64,000 nucleotides of DNA. Origin: Corynebacterium sputi DSM 45148 (GTDB lineage: Bacteria > Actinomycetota > Actinomycetes > Mycobacteriales > Mycobacteriaceae). The notes beneath the pieces are model-generated. The model did not search any database. It was not told the origin of the DNA and saw only the letters and a program-made list of their open reading frames with translations. This document shows positions 18,519 through 28,188 of this stretch, piece after piece (positions within the stretch are counted from its first letter, which is position 1; the number at the start of each line of letters is the position of its first letter). The stretch is from contig NZ_ATYV01000014.1 in NCBI RefSeq assembly GCF_000427865.1, positions 16,094 to 80,093 on the forward strand, in the 5' to 3' direction. The position numbers and the translations under genes were made by a program.

Positions 18519-19434
18519 ATGCGTCCACGATCTCCTTCAGGGTCTGCACGACCTTGTCTCGGGCCTGCTGCGGTTCGACGATCACCAGATCACCGGCGTG
18601 ATTCAAACCAATTTCGATGATTTCCGGGAGGGTGAGGTCAGGGAGGAGCCAGTGAGCGTCGGGAAGCATTTCTGCGTTTCGCGTGACCTCCGGGCACGTG
18701 TCCTCCTTGACGCGCACCACCGCGCGAACGGTGGCCTCTCCCCTACGCAGGACACCGCGCGCGAGCTCCTCCAGAGCGTCCGCGCTGGGGCGCGGGTGGA
18801 AGGCATCGCCGGCGGGTTCGACAGAGGTGATCCGATTCAGGCGGTAGGACCTGGGGCCATCGCGGTGAATGTCGTAGCCGACGAGGTAATTGCGCCCACC
18901 AATGTTGACGATGCCCCAGGGCTCAAGTATCCGCTGCTTATCCGGCACACCGTACTGGGGCACATGCCAGAAGGTGACGCGGCGGCCGGTACTCCAGGCG
19001 TTCTGCAGCGCCCCGACGTCCTCAGCCGTCAGATACATCGGATCCGCAATGAGTGAGCGGGCCCTTGTCGATCGCAGATCGGAGCGAGAAGCAACGCCAG
19101 CGATCTTCCGCCATGCGCGCTCTGCTTGCTTCTGCAGCGACGGCTCGCGGAATCTGGCGCCACCGGCCAGGGCAATGACGTGGGACTCATCTTCGGTGAG
19201 TTCCAGGTCATCCATTCGCCACCGGGCGTGATCGACCAGATGGCGGCCACCAAGGGACCGAACCGGAATTCCGATCTCCTCCAGTTCCTTAAGATCTCGC
19301 TCGAGGCGCTTCGCGGCGGCGTCCTTCGTGCCCTCGGCGAATGCGGGGATGCGGGCGGCGATCTCCTCCTGGCTCAGACCCGACGGGTGGTCCAGGAGTA
19401 GGAGGAGCAGCTCAAACTGGCGGTGGCTTTTCAT
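18511..19434 (-). CDS. pafB: WYL-domain transcriptional regulator PafB
   Basis: 307 residues. N-terminal HTH (SGLSQEEIAARIPAF, then KRLERDLKELEEIGIPVRSL), WYL domain (GRRVTFWHVPQYGVPDKQRI; LVGYDIHRDGPRSYRLNRI) and C-terminal WCX region. It overlaps pafA by four bases, so it is probably expressed with the pupylation genes. The genes were named for the operon; a direct role in pupylation is not implied. Confidence 0.9.
   Translation of the reverse strand: MKSHRQFELLLLLLDHPSGLSQEEIAARIPAFAEGTKDAAAKRLERDLKELEEIGIPVRSLGGRHLVDHARWRMDDLELTEDESHVIALAGGARFREPSLQKQAERAWRKIAGVASRSDLRSTRARSLIADPMYLTAEDVGALQNAWSTGRRVTFWHVPQYGVPDKQRILEPWGIVNIGGRNYLVGYDIHRDGPRSYRLNRITSVEPAGDAFHPRPSADALEELARGVLRRGEATVRAVVRVKEDTCPEVTRNAEMLPDAHWLLPDLTLPEIIEIGLNHAGDLVIVEPQQARDKVVQTLKEIVDAYE
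18657..18667 (+). repeat. 11-mer CGTCGGGAAGC, copy 5
   Basis: Exact copy antisense to pafB; the gene reads it as Leu-Pro-Asp in MLPDAHWLLPD. Confidence 0.8.
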
Positions 19435-20834
19435 TCGATGGATTCCAGGAGTGCGTCCAGACGTGGGTCCTCCACAGCGAAAGGATCGTCTACGACGAGG
19501 GTGACTGGATCGTCACCGGCGATCTTCAGGTGCGTCCAGTCGACAACGGTGGGCACACCAGCACGGCGGGTGCGGTCGAGGAACTGACCGCGCAGGACAG
19601 CACGGGTGGTGGTCGGCGGGCCGGTGATTGCGGCGTTGATTGCCTCGTCGTCGATCCAGCGAGACACGGCGCCTCGGGACTCCAGGACGTGGAAGATACC
19701 GCGGCCCGGGCGGGTGTCGTGGTACATCAGATCGACCTGCGCCAGGCGAGGATCGTTGAGCTCCAGGCCACGCTCCACGTAGCGGTCGATGAGGGCCTTC
19801 TTGATGGCCCAATCGATGTCGCGATCGATCAGCGAGTGGTCGCCTGTTTCCACGGCGGTGAGCGCGCGGTCCCACAATTCGACGGCGCGGCGCATTTCCT
19901 CGTTGGTGGTTCCGGTGCCGTCTTCGACGCGCTCGTCCAACCAGGAGGTCACCGCGTCGAGGTAAATCCGCTGGATCTCCAAAGCGCTCATCTCTCCGCC
20001 CTGTCGCAGCCTGATCTGAGCAGCACCGGTGAGATCGCGGCTGACGGCGCGGATCGCCTTGGTCTCGTTGGCGACCTCCAAGTCCGGCAAGGGGCGCTCA
20101 TCCTCGATCAATTCCAGCACCAGCTGGGTGGAGGCGATCTTCAAAGCGGTGGTCGTCTCAGACATGTTGGAGTCACCGACGATGACATGCAGACGACGGA
20201 ACCGAGTTGAGTCCGCATGGGGCTCATCCCGGGTGTTGATCATCGGGCGCGAACGGGTAGTCGCGGAAGAGACGCCTTCCCACACGTGATCAGCGCGCTG
20301 GGAGAAGCAGTACTGCTCCGGCTCGTTCTCGTACGGACTGCCTGGGTAGGGACGGGCAATTTTGCCAGCGCCGCAGATCAACTGGCGGGTCACCAGGAAC
20401 GGCAGCAGCTGCTTGGCCAGGCCCTTGAGACTCATGGACCGGCCGACGAGGTAATTCTCGTGGCAGCCGTAGGAGTTACCGGCCGAGTCGGTGTTGTTCT
20501 TCAGCAGGTGGACTTTGCCGCCGATGCCCTCTTGCTCAAGTGCGGCTTCGGCCTGCTGGGCGAGGTCGTCAAGAATGCGCTCACCAGCACGGTCGTGCGC
20601 GATCACCTGCGACACCGAGTCACACTCGGCGGTCGCGAACTCCGGGTGCGAACCCACATCCAGGTACAGCCGCCCACCGTTGCCGGTGAAGATGTTCGTG
20701 GCACCGAACTGCTCAATGACCGGGCGGAACATCCGCCGTGCGGTCTCCTCCGGGCCCAGGCGCGTCTTACCGTCGAGGGTGCAGCTAATGCCAAACTCGG
20801 TCTCGATACCGGTGATACGCCTGGTCAGCGCCAC
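19431..20834 (-). CDS. pafA: Pup-protein ligase PafA
   Basis: ATP-dependent ligase that joins the C-terminal glutamate of Pup to lysines of target proteins. It is a glutamine-synthetase-like fold of 467 residues: ITGIETEFGISC at the N-terminus (nucleotide/metal Glu), GGRLYLDVGSHPEFATAECD with the catalytic Asp, YGCHENYLVGR, ISQRAD-like FSQRADHV, INTRDEPHAD, and HVIVGDSNMSETTTALKI. GTG at 20834 is used; its G is the last base of the pup TAG stop. No proteasome genes lie between pup and pafA. Confidence 0.96.
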   Translation of the reverse strand: MALTRRITGIETEFGISCTLDGKTRLGPEETARRMFRPVIEQFGATNIFTGNGGRLYLDVGSHPEFATAECDSVSQVIAHDRAGERILDDLAQQAEAALEQEGIGGKVHLLKNNTDSAGNSYGCHENYLVGRSMSLKGLAKQLLPFLVTRQLICGAGKIARPYPGSPYENEPEQYCFSQRADHVWEGVSSATTRSRPMINTRDEPHADSTRFRRLHVIVGDSNMSETTTALKIASTQLVLELIEDERPLPDLEVANETKAIRAVSRDLTGAAQIRLRQGGEMSALEIQRIYLDAVTSWLDERVEDGTGTTNEEMRRAVELWDRALTAVETGDHSLIDRDIDWAIKKALIDRYVERGLELNDPRLAQVDLMYHDTRPGRGIFHVLESRGAVSRWIDDEAINAAITGPPTTTRAVLRGQFLDRTRRAGVPTVVDWTHLKIAGDDPVTLVVDDPFAVEDPRLDALLESIE

Positions 20835-21034
20835 TACTGTCCGCCCTTCTGGACGTACGAGCGGACGAACTCCTCCGCGTTGGACTCCAGGAGACCGTCG
20901 ATCTCATCAAGCAGATCATCGGTCGAGCTCAGGTGCTCCTGAACCTGGCCGGATGAGGCTGCGTCGGCGACCTCGTCATCGTCGTCACCTCCTGAACCGC
21001 CGCCCTGGACCTGTGCTCCGGAAATGCCTGCCAT
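20834..21034 (-). CDS. pup: Prokaryotic ubiquitin-like protein Pup
   Basis: 66-residue intrinsically disordered modifier. The conserved C-terminal half DDLLDEIDGLLESNAEEFV ends in GGQ, so Dop must deamidate the terminal Gln before PafA can ligate it. The N-terminal part is Gly/Asp rich. A GGGTAACAATG-type leader precedes the start; pafA follows with a one-base overlap and dop precedes it by 37 bases. Confidence 0.96.
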   Translation of the reverse strand: MAGISGAQVQGGGSGGDDDDEVADAASSGQVQEHLSSTDDLLDEIDGLLESNAEEFVRSYVQKGGQ

Positions 21035-21070
21035 TGTTACCCCTAACTAAATGAATAAACCGGGTTAATT

Positions 21071-22549
21071 CTACGCCAGTCCTGCCAGGCCACGCTGGCG
21101 CAGCCCCTCCACGAGTGTCGCCATGTCCGGCGCTTCCTCGACGATGTTGTCCAGCGAGTCTGCGCCAAGGCCCTCCACGTCATGGATTTGGAGTTTGACC
21201 ATGTCTCCATCGGCGGTGACGATGAGACTGTCCCAACTAGCGGCGACGACATCGTCCGGGAACCGTCGCAGCAATCCGCCGCGCAGGTATGCACGGGTGT
21301 CGCGCGGTGCGTTGGCCACCGCTTCGGCGATCTGCTCGTCGGTAGTCAGACGACGGATCCGGCCACGCGAGGCGAGTGCGAAATACAGGCCGCGGGCGGG
21401 GTCGATGTCGGTGTACTGGATATCGATGAGAGCCAGCTTTGGATGCGACCAGTCAAGGTTTCCGCGTTGACGAAGGCCTTCCAACAGCGAAAGTTTCGCC
21501 GTCCAGTCGAGGATGTCGGAGGTGCGCATCGGGTCGTCGTCAAGCAAGTCGAGAACTTCCTCCCACCGCTTTACGACGTCCCCATCCACATCATATTTCC
21601 GCACCCGACGGAGATATTCGCGCTGAATCTCGATGGCGGTGCGGTGGGTGACGTGGTCGTCGTGCTGCAAACGCTCGGTGCAGGTGAGGTCGCGGCTGAT
21701 GCGCTGAACATCGGCGACCGGGTCGCGCAGGGTGAGGTCGGTGAAGTCCACTCCATCTTCGATGGCGTCCAGGACCAAGGAGGTCGCGCCGAGCTTGAGG
21801 TAAGTGGCGGTTTCGGACATGTTGGCGTCGCCGATGATCACGTGGAGGCGGCGCCACTGGTCGGGGTTGGAGTGCGGCTCATCGCGGGTGTTGATGATTC
21901 CGCGGTTGAGGGTCGTCTCGAGGCTGATCTCGGTCTCGATGTAGTCGGCGCGCTGGCTGATCTGGAAGCCAGCCTCTTGGCCCTGCTGCCCCAGCCCGAC
22001 CCGACCGGCGCCGGTGTACACCTGCCGGGTGACGAAAAATGGGATGAGAGCTGCGGCGACAGTGTCCCAGTCGGTGTCGCGGGAGAACCGGTAGTTTTCG
22101 TGGGCTCCGTAGGAGGCGCCCTTGCCGTCGACATTGTTGCGGTAGATCTTCAGTTCGACCTCGGAGAGATCCGCTGCTTCCTGCATGATCACATCTCCGG
22201 CACGGTCGGCGATGACAGCGGACATCGGGTCGGTGGTCTCTGGGGCTGAGTACTCCGGATGCGCGTGATCGACATAGAAACGCGCGCCATTGGTGAGGAT
22301 CATGTTCGCCGCGCCCACAGCGTCCGGATCCACGATCGGCGTCTGGCGGTAGCGGCGCAGGTCGAAACCACGAGTATCGCGCAGCGGCGACTCGGGCTCG
22401 TAGTCCCAGCGGGCGCGGCGGCCATTAGCGGTGGTGTGCTTCTTCGCATACGCCAGGATCGCCATCGTGGAGGTCATGATCGGGCTGATGTCCTGATCCT
22501 CCGGTGCGACGATGCCGTATTCGATCTCAGTGCCCAGGATGCGTGGCAT
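21071..22549 (-). CDS. dop: Pup deamidase/depupylase Dop
   Basis: PafA paralogue of 492 residues that deamidates the Pup C-terminus and removes Pup from substrates. It starts MPRILGTEIEYGIVAPEDQD, and carries GARFYVDHAHPEYSAPETTD (the catalytic Asp), YGAHENYRFSRD, INTRDEPHSNPDQWRRLHVI and GDANMSETATYLKLG. The Dop-specific insertion (roughly residues 40-80: HTTANGRRARWDYEPESPLR) distinguishes it from PafA. It starts one base after the ATPase stop. Confidence 0.95.
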   Translation of the reverse strand: MPRILGTEIEYGIVAPEDQDISPIMTSTMAILAYAKKHTTANGRRARWDYEPESPLRDTRGFDLRRYRQTPIVDPDAVGAANMILTNGARFYVDHAHPEYSAPETTDPMSAVIADRAGDVIMQEAADLSEVELKIYRNNVDGKGASYGAHENYRFSRDTDWDTVAAALIPFFVTRQVYTGAGRVGLGQQGQEAGFQISQRADYIETEISLETTLNRGIINTRDEPHSNPDQWRRLHVIIGDANMSETATYLKLGATSLVLDAIEDGVDFTDLTLRDPVADVQRISRDLTCTERLQHDDHVTHRTAIEIQREYLRRVRKYDVDGDVVKRWEEVLDLLDDDPMRTSDILDWTAKLSLLEGLRQRGNLDWSHPKLALIDIQYTDIDPARGLYFALASRGRIRRLTTDEQIAEAVANAPRDTRAYLRGGLLRRFPDDVVAASWDSLIVTADGDMVKLQIHDVEGLGADSLDNIVEEAPDMATLVEGLRQRGLAGLA

Positions 22550-22550
22550 A

Positions 22551-24140
22551 TCAGTTCTCCTCGTGGCTGATCACGGTGACGTCCAGGACTCGGCCGGCCG
22601 GGCGTCCGGAAATCCGCGCCCACTCATCCGGGTTAGAGGTGTTCGGCAGGTCCTCGTTCTGCGAGAACTCCTCGGCCACCGCCTCCAGCAGGTGCGTGCC
22701 GGTGATGCCGTCGCCGGTACCGGCGATGACCTCCTTGATTGCGAGCTTCTTCGCCCGATCCACGATGTTGGAGATCATCGCGCCAGAGTTGAAGTCGCGG
22801 AAGTGCAGCGTGTCGACAGTCCCATCGACATACCGCACGTTCACGTACTCGTTCTCCGTGGAGGTTCGGTACATGCGCTCAACGGTCAGATCAGTGAGGG
22901 CTGCTGCAGCGGACTCGGGGGAACCGTGAGTGGCGACCTCGGAGGCGTCGTACGGCAAAGAAGCGGTGAGGTACTTGCTGAAGATCTCGCGCGCGGCGTC
23001 CGCATCAGGGCGCTCGATGCGGATCTTCACGTCCAGGCGGCCCGGGCGCAAGATCGCCGGGTCGATCATTTCCTCGCGGTTAGTGGCACCGATGACGATG
23101 ACATTGGTCAACCCCTCCACGCCATCGAGTTCAGCCAGCAGCTGCGGCACGACGGTGTTCTCCATATCGGAGCTAACTCCCGAGCCGCGGGTACGGAAGA
23201 TCGAGTCCATCTCATCGAAGAACACGATGACCGGGCGGCCATCCTCGGCGATGTCCCGGGCGCGGTCGAAAATCAGGCGGATCTGGCGCTCGGTCTCACC
23301 AACAAATTTGTTGAGCAGCTCCGGGCCCTTCACGTTGAGGAAGTACGCCTGTGCCCGGCGCGCCTCTTCTTCCCCGACGCCGCGGGATGCAGCGATCTTG
23401 CGGGCAAGCGAATTGGCCACGGCCTTCGCGATGAGTGTCTTGCCGTTACCGGGAGGCCCATAGAGCAAGACACCCTTGGGCGGGCGCAGGTCGTAAGCCT
23501 CGAAGAGTTCTGGGTGTAGGAAGGGCATCTCGACGGCGTCGTGAATCTGCTCGATCTGCTTAGTCAGGCCACCGATATCGGAGTACTCAACATTGGGGAC
23601 TTCCTCCAGGACGAGGTTCTCAACCTCGGCCTTGGGGATGACCTCGAAGGCGTATCCGGCCTTATCGTCGATGAGGACCGTGTCGCCGACCTTCGGGGTA
23701 ATCGCGCCGGCGAGGGTGAGCACCGACTCCTCACCATGGGTGTTAGAGACCAGCACCCGGCGGCGGTCCTCCAGGGTCTCGCGGACCAGCGCAAGATCGC
23801 CGTGATCCTGGTAACCGCAGTCTTCAACAACTACGGCACCTTCAGAGATGCGCACCATCGCGCCGGGCTTAATGGAGCTAACGTCCAGTTTGTCCAGCGC
23901 GTTCAGGCGCATCCGGCGGTTGCCGGTGTAGACCTCGGCGGTGTTATTCGCCGAACTACCAGACAGGAAAGTGCCGTAGGTCGACGGCGGCTGCGTCATG
24001 GAGTCGAGGTCCTGGCGCAGGAGATCCAGCTGGTTGCGGGACTCCCGCAACGCCTCAATGAGTTTCGTGTTCCTGTCGCTGAGAACTGAGTTCTTCTGTT
24101 CGAGGGCGCGAATCTTACTGTTCTGCTGGAGGTCGGTCAT
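22551..24140 (-). CDS. arc: AAA ATPase forming ring-shaped complexes (ARC/Mpa)
   Basis: Pup-recognising unfoldase of 529 residues. A coiled coil occupies about residues 5-48 (Pup docking), two OB folds about 60-170, and one AAA module follows: Walker A GPPGNGKT at 228-235, VIVFFDE at 304-310, second region of homology NREEMIDPAILRPGRLDVKI. The C-terminus ends ...DVTVISHEEN and has no GQYL tail, which in mycobacterial Mpa opens the 20S proteasome. This agrees with the lack of proteasome genes. Confidence 0.94.
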   Translation of the reverse strand: MTDLQQNSKIRALEQKNSVLSDRNTKLIEALRESRNQLDLLRQDLDSMTQPPSTYGTFLSGSSANNTAEVYTGNRRMRLNALDKLDVSSIKPGAMVRISEGAVVVEDCGYQDHGDLALVRETLEDRRRVLVSNTHGEESVLTLAGAITPKVGDTVLIDDKAGYAFEVIPKAEVENLVLEEVPNVEYSDIGGLTKQIEQIHDAVEMPFLHPELFEAYDLRPPKGVLLYGPPGNGKTLIAKAVANSLARKIAASRGVGEEEARRAQAYFLNVKGPELLNKFVGETERQIRLIFDRARDIAEDGRPVIVFFDEMDSIFRTRGSGVSSDMENTVVPQLLAELDGVEGLTNVIVIGATNREEMIDPAILRPGRLDVKIRIERPDADAAREIFSKYLTASLPYDASEVATHGSPESAAAALTDLTVERMYRTSTENEYVNVRYVDGTVDTLHFRDFNSGAMISNIVDRAKKLAIKEVIAGTGDGITGTHLLEAVAEEFSQNEDLPNTSNPDEWARISGRPAGRVLDVTVISHEEN

Positions 24141-24172
24141 ATCCCTGACCTTACCTACCTAAGAAAATTTGC

Positions 24173-25009
24173 TTAACGACGGTTCCGTCGCTGCGGCCGC
24201 GGCGCCACCGTTCCATCAGCCAGTCGTCGGGCGGTGACGAGAAATGCGGTGTGCGCCTGCATTTTATGGACAGGCCGCACAGCGAGGTCGACAACGTGCC
24301 AGTCGCGGACCATCGTTTCCCAGGCGCGCGGCTCGGTGAAGCAGCCCAGTTCGCGGATTCCCTCCACGATCTTGGAGAGCTGCGTCACCGTGGCGACGTA
24401 TCCGATGAGCATGCCGCCCGGCTGCAGCACGTTCTTGGCGGTCTGCAGGCACTCCCACGGCTCGAGCATGTCGAGGATGACGCGGTCGACCGGTCCGCCA
24501 AGGGCCTCGACGGAGGTCTCGTTCAAGTCACCCAGGCGCAGGTCCCAGTTCTCGGGCATCTCACCGAGGAATTCGGTGACGTTCTTCTGTGCGTACTCCA
24601 GGTGATCCTCGCGGATCTCATAGGAGATGAGCTTGCCTTGCGGCCCCAGTGCGCGCAGGAGGTAGAGGCTCATCGCGCCGGAGCCGGCACCTGCCTCCAG
24701 GACGCGGGCGCCGGGGAAGATGTCTCCCTCAACGAGGATCTGCGAGGCATCTTTCGGGTAGATCACTGCGGCGCCGCGGGGCATGGACAGCACGTAGTCG
24801 AACAGGGTGTGCCGCTGCGCCAAGTACGAGGTGCCTTCACCGGAGATGACAGTAGTGCCTTCGTCGCTGCCGATGATGTCATCGTGGGCGATCGGGCCGC
24901 GGTGGGTGAAGAACCGGTCCCCTTCAGCCAGAGTGATCGTGAACTTCCGGCTCTTTCCGTCTGTGAGCTGGACTCGGTCTCCGACCTGGAACGGACCGCT
25001 GTTCGCCAT
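24173..25009 (-). CDS. trmI: tRNA (adenine-58-N1)-methyltransferase TrmI
   Basis: SAM-dependent tRNA modification enzyme that makes m1A58 in the T-loop. 278 residues: N-terminal beta domain (FQVGDRVQLTDGKSRKFTI), then YPKDASQILVEGDIFPGARV, SAM motif VLEAGAGSGAMSLYLLRALG, GDLNETSVEAL and VILDMLEPWECL. Located upstream of the ring ATPase gene in the same direction, as in other actinobacteria. Confidence 0.93.
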   Translation of the reverse strand: MANSGPFQVGDRVQLTDGKSRKFTITLAEGDRFFTHRGPIAHDDIIGSDEGTTVISGEGTSYLAQRHTLFDYVLSMPRGAAVIYPKDASQILVEGDIFPGARVLEAGAGSGAMSLYLLRALGPQGKLISYEIREDHLEYAQKNVTEFLGEMPENWDLRLGDLNETSVEALGGPVDRVILDMLEPWECLQTAKNVLQPGGMLIGYVATVTQLSKIVEGIRELGCFTEPRAWETMVRDWHVVDLAVRPVHKMQAHTAFLVTARRLADGTVAPRPQRRNRR

Positions 25010-25081
25010 GTTGCCTCCGGGGTTGTGGGTGTCGCGCTGGGATTAGCGCAGGTGACTATATCAGCGGTTACCCTGACATCT

Positions 25082-25903
25082 ATGCCAGCCGCCTCCATCC
25101 GCAAGAAGCTCGCCTTGTCCCCGTCCCGGGGATTGGAATATCGACAGTGTCCGCTCAAGTACCGGCTCCGTTCCATTGACCGCATCCCAGAGCCACAGAC
25201 CGTGGCACAGGTGAAGGGAACTCTGGTCCACGCGGTACTGGAGCAAATGCATGCGTGGCCACGGGAGGAGCGCACCTATCCGTCGGCGGTTGCGAGGCTT
25301 AAGCCGACGTGGGAGGAGATGTGCGCAAAGGACGACGAACTTCTCGAACTGGTTCCCGAGGACGATCTGATGGAGTACCTCGTCGAGTGCCGCGCCTTGC
25401 TGAAGGGCTACTTCATCATGGAGAACCCCCAGGGGTTCGACGCTGCCTCGCTGGAGCAGTTCATCAACCTCATGCTTGACGACGTCCCTGCCCGCGGTTT
25501 CATTGACCGCATCGACGTCGCTCCCTCTGGAGAAGTGCGCATCGTCGACTACAAGACCGGTAAGAAGCCCTCCCCCAGATTCCAGGCCGAGGCCTTGTTC
25601 CAGATGCGGTTCTACGCACTGGCATATTGGCGCCTGCACGGTCGGATCCCCGACCAGCTTCGCCTGATGTACCTCAAGGTCGGAGACGATCTAGTGCATG
25701 TCCCTAACTCCCACGAGTTGGAGCGATTCCAGACCGAACTTACCCAGCTGTGGTCTGAGATCGTCCGCGACGGGAAGTTCGGGGACTTTGCTCCGAAAAC
25801 TTCGAAGCTCTGCAACTGGTGCAGTTTCAAGGACACTTTGTGCCCCGCCTTCGGCAATGAACCGCCGGAGTACCCGGGCTGGCCCGGCGCGGTCGGCGAC
25901 TAA
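25082..25903 (+). CDS. RecB-like PD-(D/E)XK nuclease with probable iron-sulfur cluster
   Basis: Stand-alone RecB/AddB-type exonuclease domain protein of 273 residues. GTLVHAVLEQMH holds motif I, FIDRIDVAPSG and EVRIVDYKTGKKPSP the PD-(D/E)XK core, and QMRFYALAYW the Q-motif. Cysteines in YRQCPLKYRLR and in LCNWCSFKDTLCPAF fit the four-cysteine 4Fe-4S staple of AddB-type nucleases. ATG 25082 is chosen where homology begins; the frame is open upstream but only through antisense of trmI. It diverges from trmI and overlaps the next gene's end by four bases. Confidence 0.85.
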   Translation: MPAASIRKKLALSPSRGLEYRQCPLKYRLRSIDRIPEPQTVAQVKGTLVHAVLEQMHAWPREERTYPSAVARLKPTWEEMCAKDDELLELVPEDDLMEYLVECRALLKGYFIMENPQGFDAASLEQFINLMLDDVPARGFIDRIDVAPSGEVRIVDYKTGKKPSPRFQAEALFQMRFYALAYWRLHGRIPDQLRLMYLKVGDDLVHVPNSHELERFQTELTQLWSEIVRDGKFGDFAPKTSKLCNWCSFKDTLCPAFGNEPPEYPGWPGAVGD

Positions 25904-26430
25904 CAGGGACTGAGGAATTCGGGGCGCTCGCTGACGGTGCGGGCATTGCCTCCGTGGTTGCGCATGGCGCTGCACAGCTCGCCGGTATTGAACCCGTAAT
26001 CGACGAACACAGGGTAGATCGCGTCACCGTTGAGCTCTGAGCGCAGCGACGGGCAGCCGCCGGGCTCTGCGTACCGCACCGGGTTAAGGGACCGGCTCCA
26101 TTTCGCCACCGCAGCGTTGATCTTCGGGGCGGCTTCGCGTCCCTCTGGGACAACGACGGACTCCAGAATGAGGATTCCCCTACCGTCGCACGGCAGCGTG
26201 GACGGGCCGGATGGTTCCTGTACAGGCGCCTCCCTGGTGGTGATCAGCGCTGCGGGGACCTCCTGCTGATCGGATGCCTCCTCTGCCCGCACCGGCGTGA
26301 ACACCACCAGCAGAACTACGGTCACCAGAAGCACCAGCGACAGCAGCAATGTCGAGGTGCTTTTGCGCTGTTTTGCCGGCATCAGCACATCCGCCCCTGG
26401 CGGCGGGGAGGAGAACTGTGGCGCTGTCAT
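25900..26430 (-). CDS. Secreted or membrane-anchored protein of unknown function
   Basis: 176 residues from ATG 26430, which is preceded by AGGAG at six bases. Residues about 23-45 (STLLLSLVLLVTVVLLVVF) form one strong membrane helix; the rest is extracytoplasmic, with Cys in STLPCDGRG, GGCPSLRS, ELCSAM and the terminal LSPC, which could make two disulfides. The globular part (ILILESVVVPEGREAAPKIN; PVFVDYGFNTGELC) resembles actinobacterial exported proteins of unknown role. Convergent with the RecB-like gene. Confidence 0.75.
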   Translation of the reverse strand: MTAPQFSSPPPGADVLMPAKQRKSTSTLLLSLVLLVTVVLLVVFTPVRAEEASDQQEVPAALITTREAPVQEPSGPSTLPCDGRGILILESVVVPEGREAAPKINAAVAKWSRSLNPVRYAEPGGCPSLRSELNGDAIYPVFVDYGFNTGELCSAMRNHGGNARTVSERPEFLSPC

Positions 26431-26564
26431 AGGCAACTCCTGGCTTGGAGAAGGCCGAGCCTAATAGGAAAATCACCCGTTGGCTGAACTTTTCTCAGAT
26501 TGGGGACGCGCCTCCCACAGTGCCGCGTAGCGGCTCGGGAACGCAGAAGGGTGTCATGACAACA

Positions 26565-26589
26565 GGTCTCAACCTTCAGGCTTGAGACC
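26565..26589 (-). terminator. Hairpin downstream of aspA
   Basis: GGTCTCAA and TTGAGACC form an 8-bp perfect stem 20 bases after the aspA stop. No T-run follows. Confidence 0.45.
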
Positions 26590-26608
26590 CCTCACCCCCA
26601 TGCGTGGG

Positions 26609-28156
26609 TTACCGCTCCTGACTGTCGATCTGACGAGCCGTCGCTGTCGCCGCGGCAGTCTCTTCCTGCGAACGCTTGTCTTCGCGCGCGCGGACCTCGT
26701 CAAGGCGGGACTCACCCTCCACGTACCTGCGGCCCAGATAATCCGGGTGCATGAGGTTGTTGACGGAGAGGATGCGGTCTAGTTCCTTTTCGTCGATAAG
26801 CCCCTTCTCCAGAACCAATTCGCGGACCGAGCGTCCGGTAGCGGCAGCCTCACTGCCGATCACGTCACCCATGTGGTGACCGATCACGGGGTTGAGGTAG
26901 GTGATGATGCCGATGGAGTTGTCCACGTACGCACGGCAGACCTCTGGGTTCACGGTGATACCAGCGATGCACTTCAAACGCAGGGTCTGGGAAGCGCGAC
27001 GCAGCAAGTGGATCGACTCAAACAGGCACTGGCCAATAACCGGCTCCATCACATTGAGCTGCAACTGACCGGCCTCAGCGGCCATAGACAAGGTGACGTC
27101 ATTGCCGAAGACCTTGAAACACACCTGGTTGACGACCTCAGGAATGACCGGATTGACCTTCGCCGGCATGATCGACGAGCCGGCCTGCATCTCTGGGAGG
27201 TTGATCTCATTGAAACCAGCACGCGGGCCCGAGGACAGCAGTCGTAGGTCATTGCACATCTTGGACATCTTCATCGCTGCGCGCTTCACCGCGCTGTGGG
27301 CGTTAACGTAGGCACCGGTGTCGGAGGTTGCCTCCACGAGGTCCTTAGCGGACATCACTGACATGCCAGAGATCTCCCGCAGCGCCTGTACAGCGGCCTC
27401 ACGGTAGCCCTTCGGTGCGTTGACCCCGGTACCGATCGCGGTAGCGCCGAGGTTGATCTCAAGGAGCATGTCGGCGACACGCATGATCGTCGCCTTCTCC
27501 TCCTCGATGTTGTTGGCGAAGGCGTGGAACTCCTGGCCGACTGTGATCGGCACAGCATCCTGGAGCTGGGTACGACCCATGGTGATGTAGTCAACGAACT
27601 CATCGCCCTTGATGTGCAGCGTCTCCGCGAGCATGTCGAGCTCCACCACCAGGCCATTCAGCGCCATGTTCAGTGCCAGGCGGAAACCGGTCGGGTACGC
27701 ATCATTGGTGGACTGGCACTGATTGACGTCGTCGTTGGGATTGATGACGTCGTAACGCCCCTTCTCGAACCCCAAGTGCTCCAGCGCGAGGTTCGCCACT
27801 ACCTCGTTGGTGTTCATGTTCAAGCTGGTGCCGGCGCCGCCCTGGAACTGATCGATCGGGAACTGGTCCATGCACCGGCCCTCGTCGAGGATCTGGTCGC
27901 AGGCGTAGGAGATCGCGTCAGCAACATCCTTGGGGATCGTGTGCATCCGACGGTTCGCCATCGCGGCCGCCTTTTTCACCATCACCATGCCGCGGACAAA
28001 CTCCGGAACAGAACTGATGGTGTCGCCGGAAATGGGGAAATTTTCCATCGCGCGGAGGGTGTGGATTCCCCAGTACGCCGATGCCGGGACCTCTCGTTCA
28101 CCGAGGAGGTCTACTTCGGTGCGGACGGAGGTAGAAGATGCGCTATCGGTAGCCAT
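26609..28156 (-). CDS. aspA: Aspartate ammonia-lyase
   Basis: Cytoplasmic homotetrameric lyase that reversibly deaminates aspartate to fumarate. 515 residues: [20 protein letters not shown] near the N-terminus, [20 protein letters not shown], and the superfamily signature [15 protein letters not shown] at about residue 330. The C-terminal 50 residues after [14 protein letters not shown] are a charged tail. It is last in a minus-strand run HAD-hisE-hisG-DUF1648-aspA. ATG 28156 preceded by a 32-base gap to the DUF1648 gene. Confidence 0.94.
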   Translation of the reverse strand: MATDSASSTSVRTEVDLLGEREVPASAYWGIHTLRAMENFPISGDTISSVPEFVRGMVMVKKAAAMANRRMHTIPKDVADAISYACDQILDEGRCMDQFPIDQFQGGAGTSLNMNTNEVVANLALEHLGFEKGRYDVINPNDDVNQCQSTNDAYPTGFRLALNMALNGLVVELDMLAETLHIKGDEFVDYITMGRTQLQDAVPITVGQEFHAFANNIEEEKATIMRVADMLLEINLGATAIGTGVNAPKGYREAAVQALREISGMSVMSAKDLVEATSDTGAYVNAHSAVKRAAMKMSKMCNDLRLLSSGPRAGFNEINLPEMQAGSSIMPAKVNPVIPEVVNQVCFKVFGNDVTLSMAAEAGQLQLNVMEPVIGQCLFESIHLLRRASQTLRLKCIAGITVNPEVCRAYVDNSIGIITYLNPVIGHHMGDVIGSEAAATGRSVRELVLEKGLIDEKELDRILSVNNLMHPDYLGRRYVEGESRLDEVRAREDKRSQEETAAATATARQIDSQER

Positions 28157-28188
28157 GCGGGTAAGGCTACCGGTGTTTCATCGATGTT

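Noticed and set aside
24251..25903. Longer version of the RecB-like nuclease starting inside trmI
   Set aside because: The first 277 codons are antisense trmI with no homology; ATG 25082 begins the conserved part.
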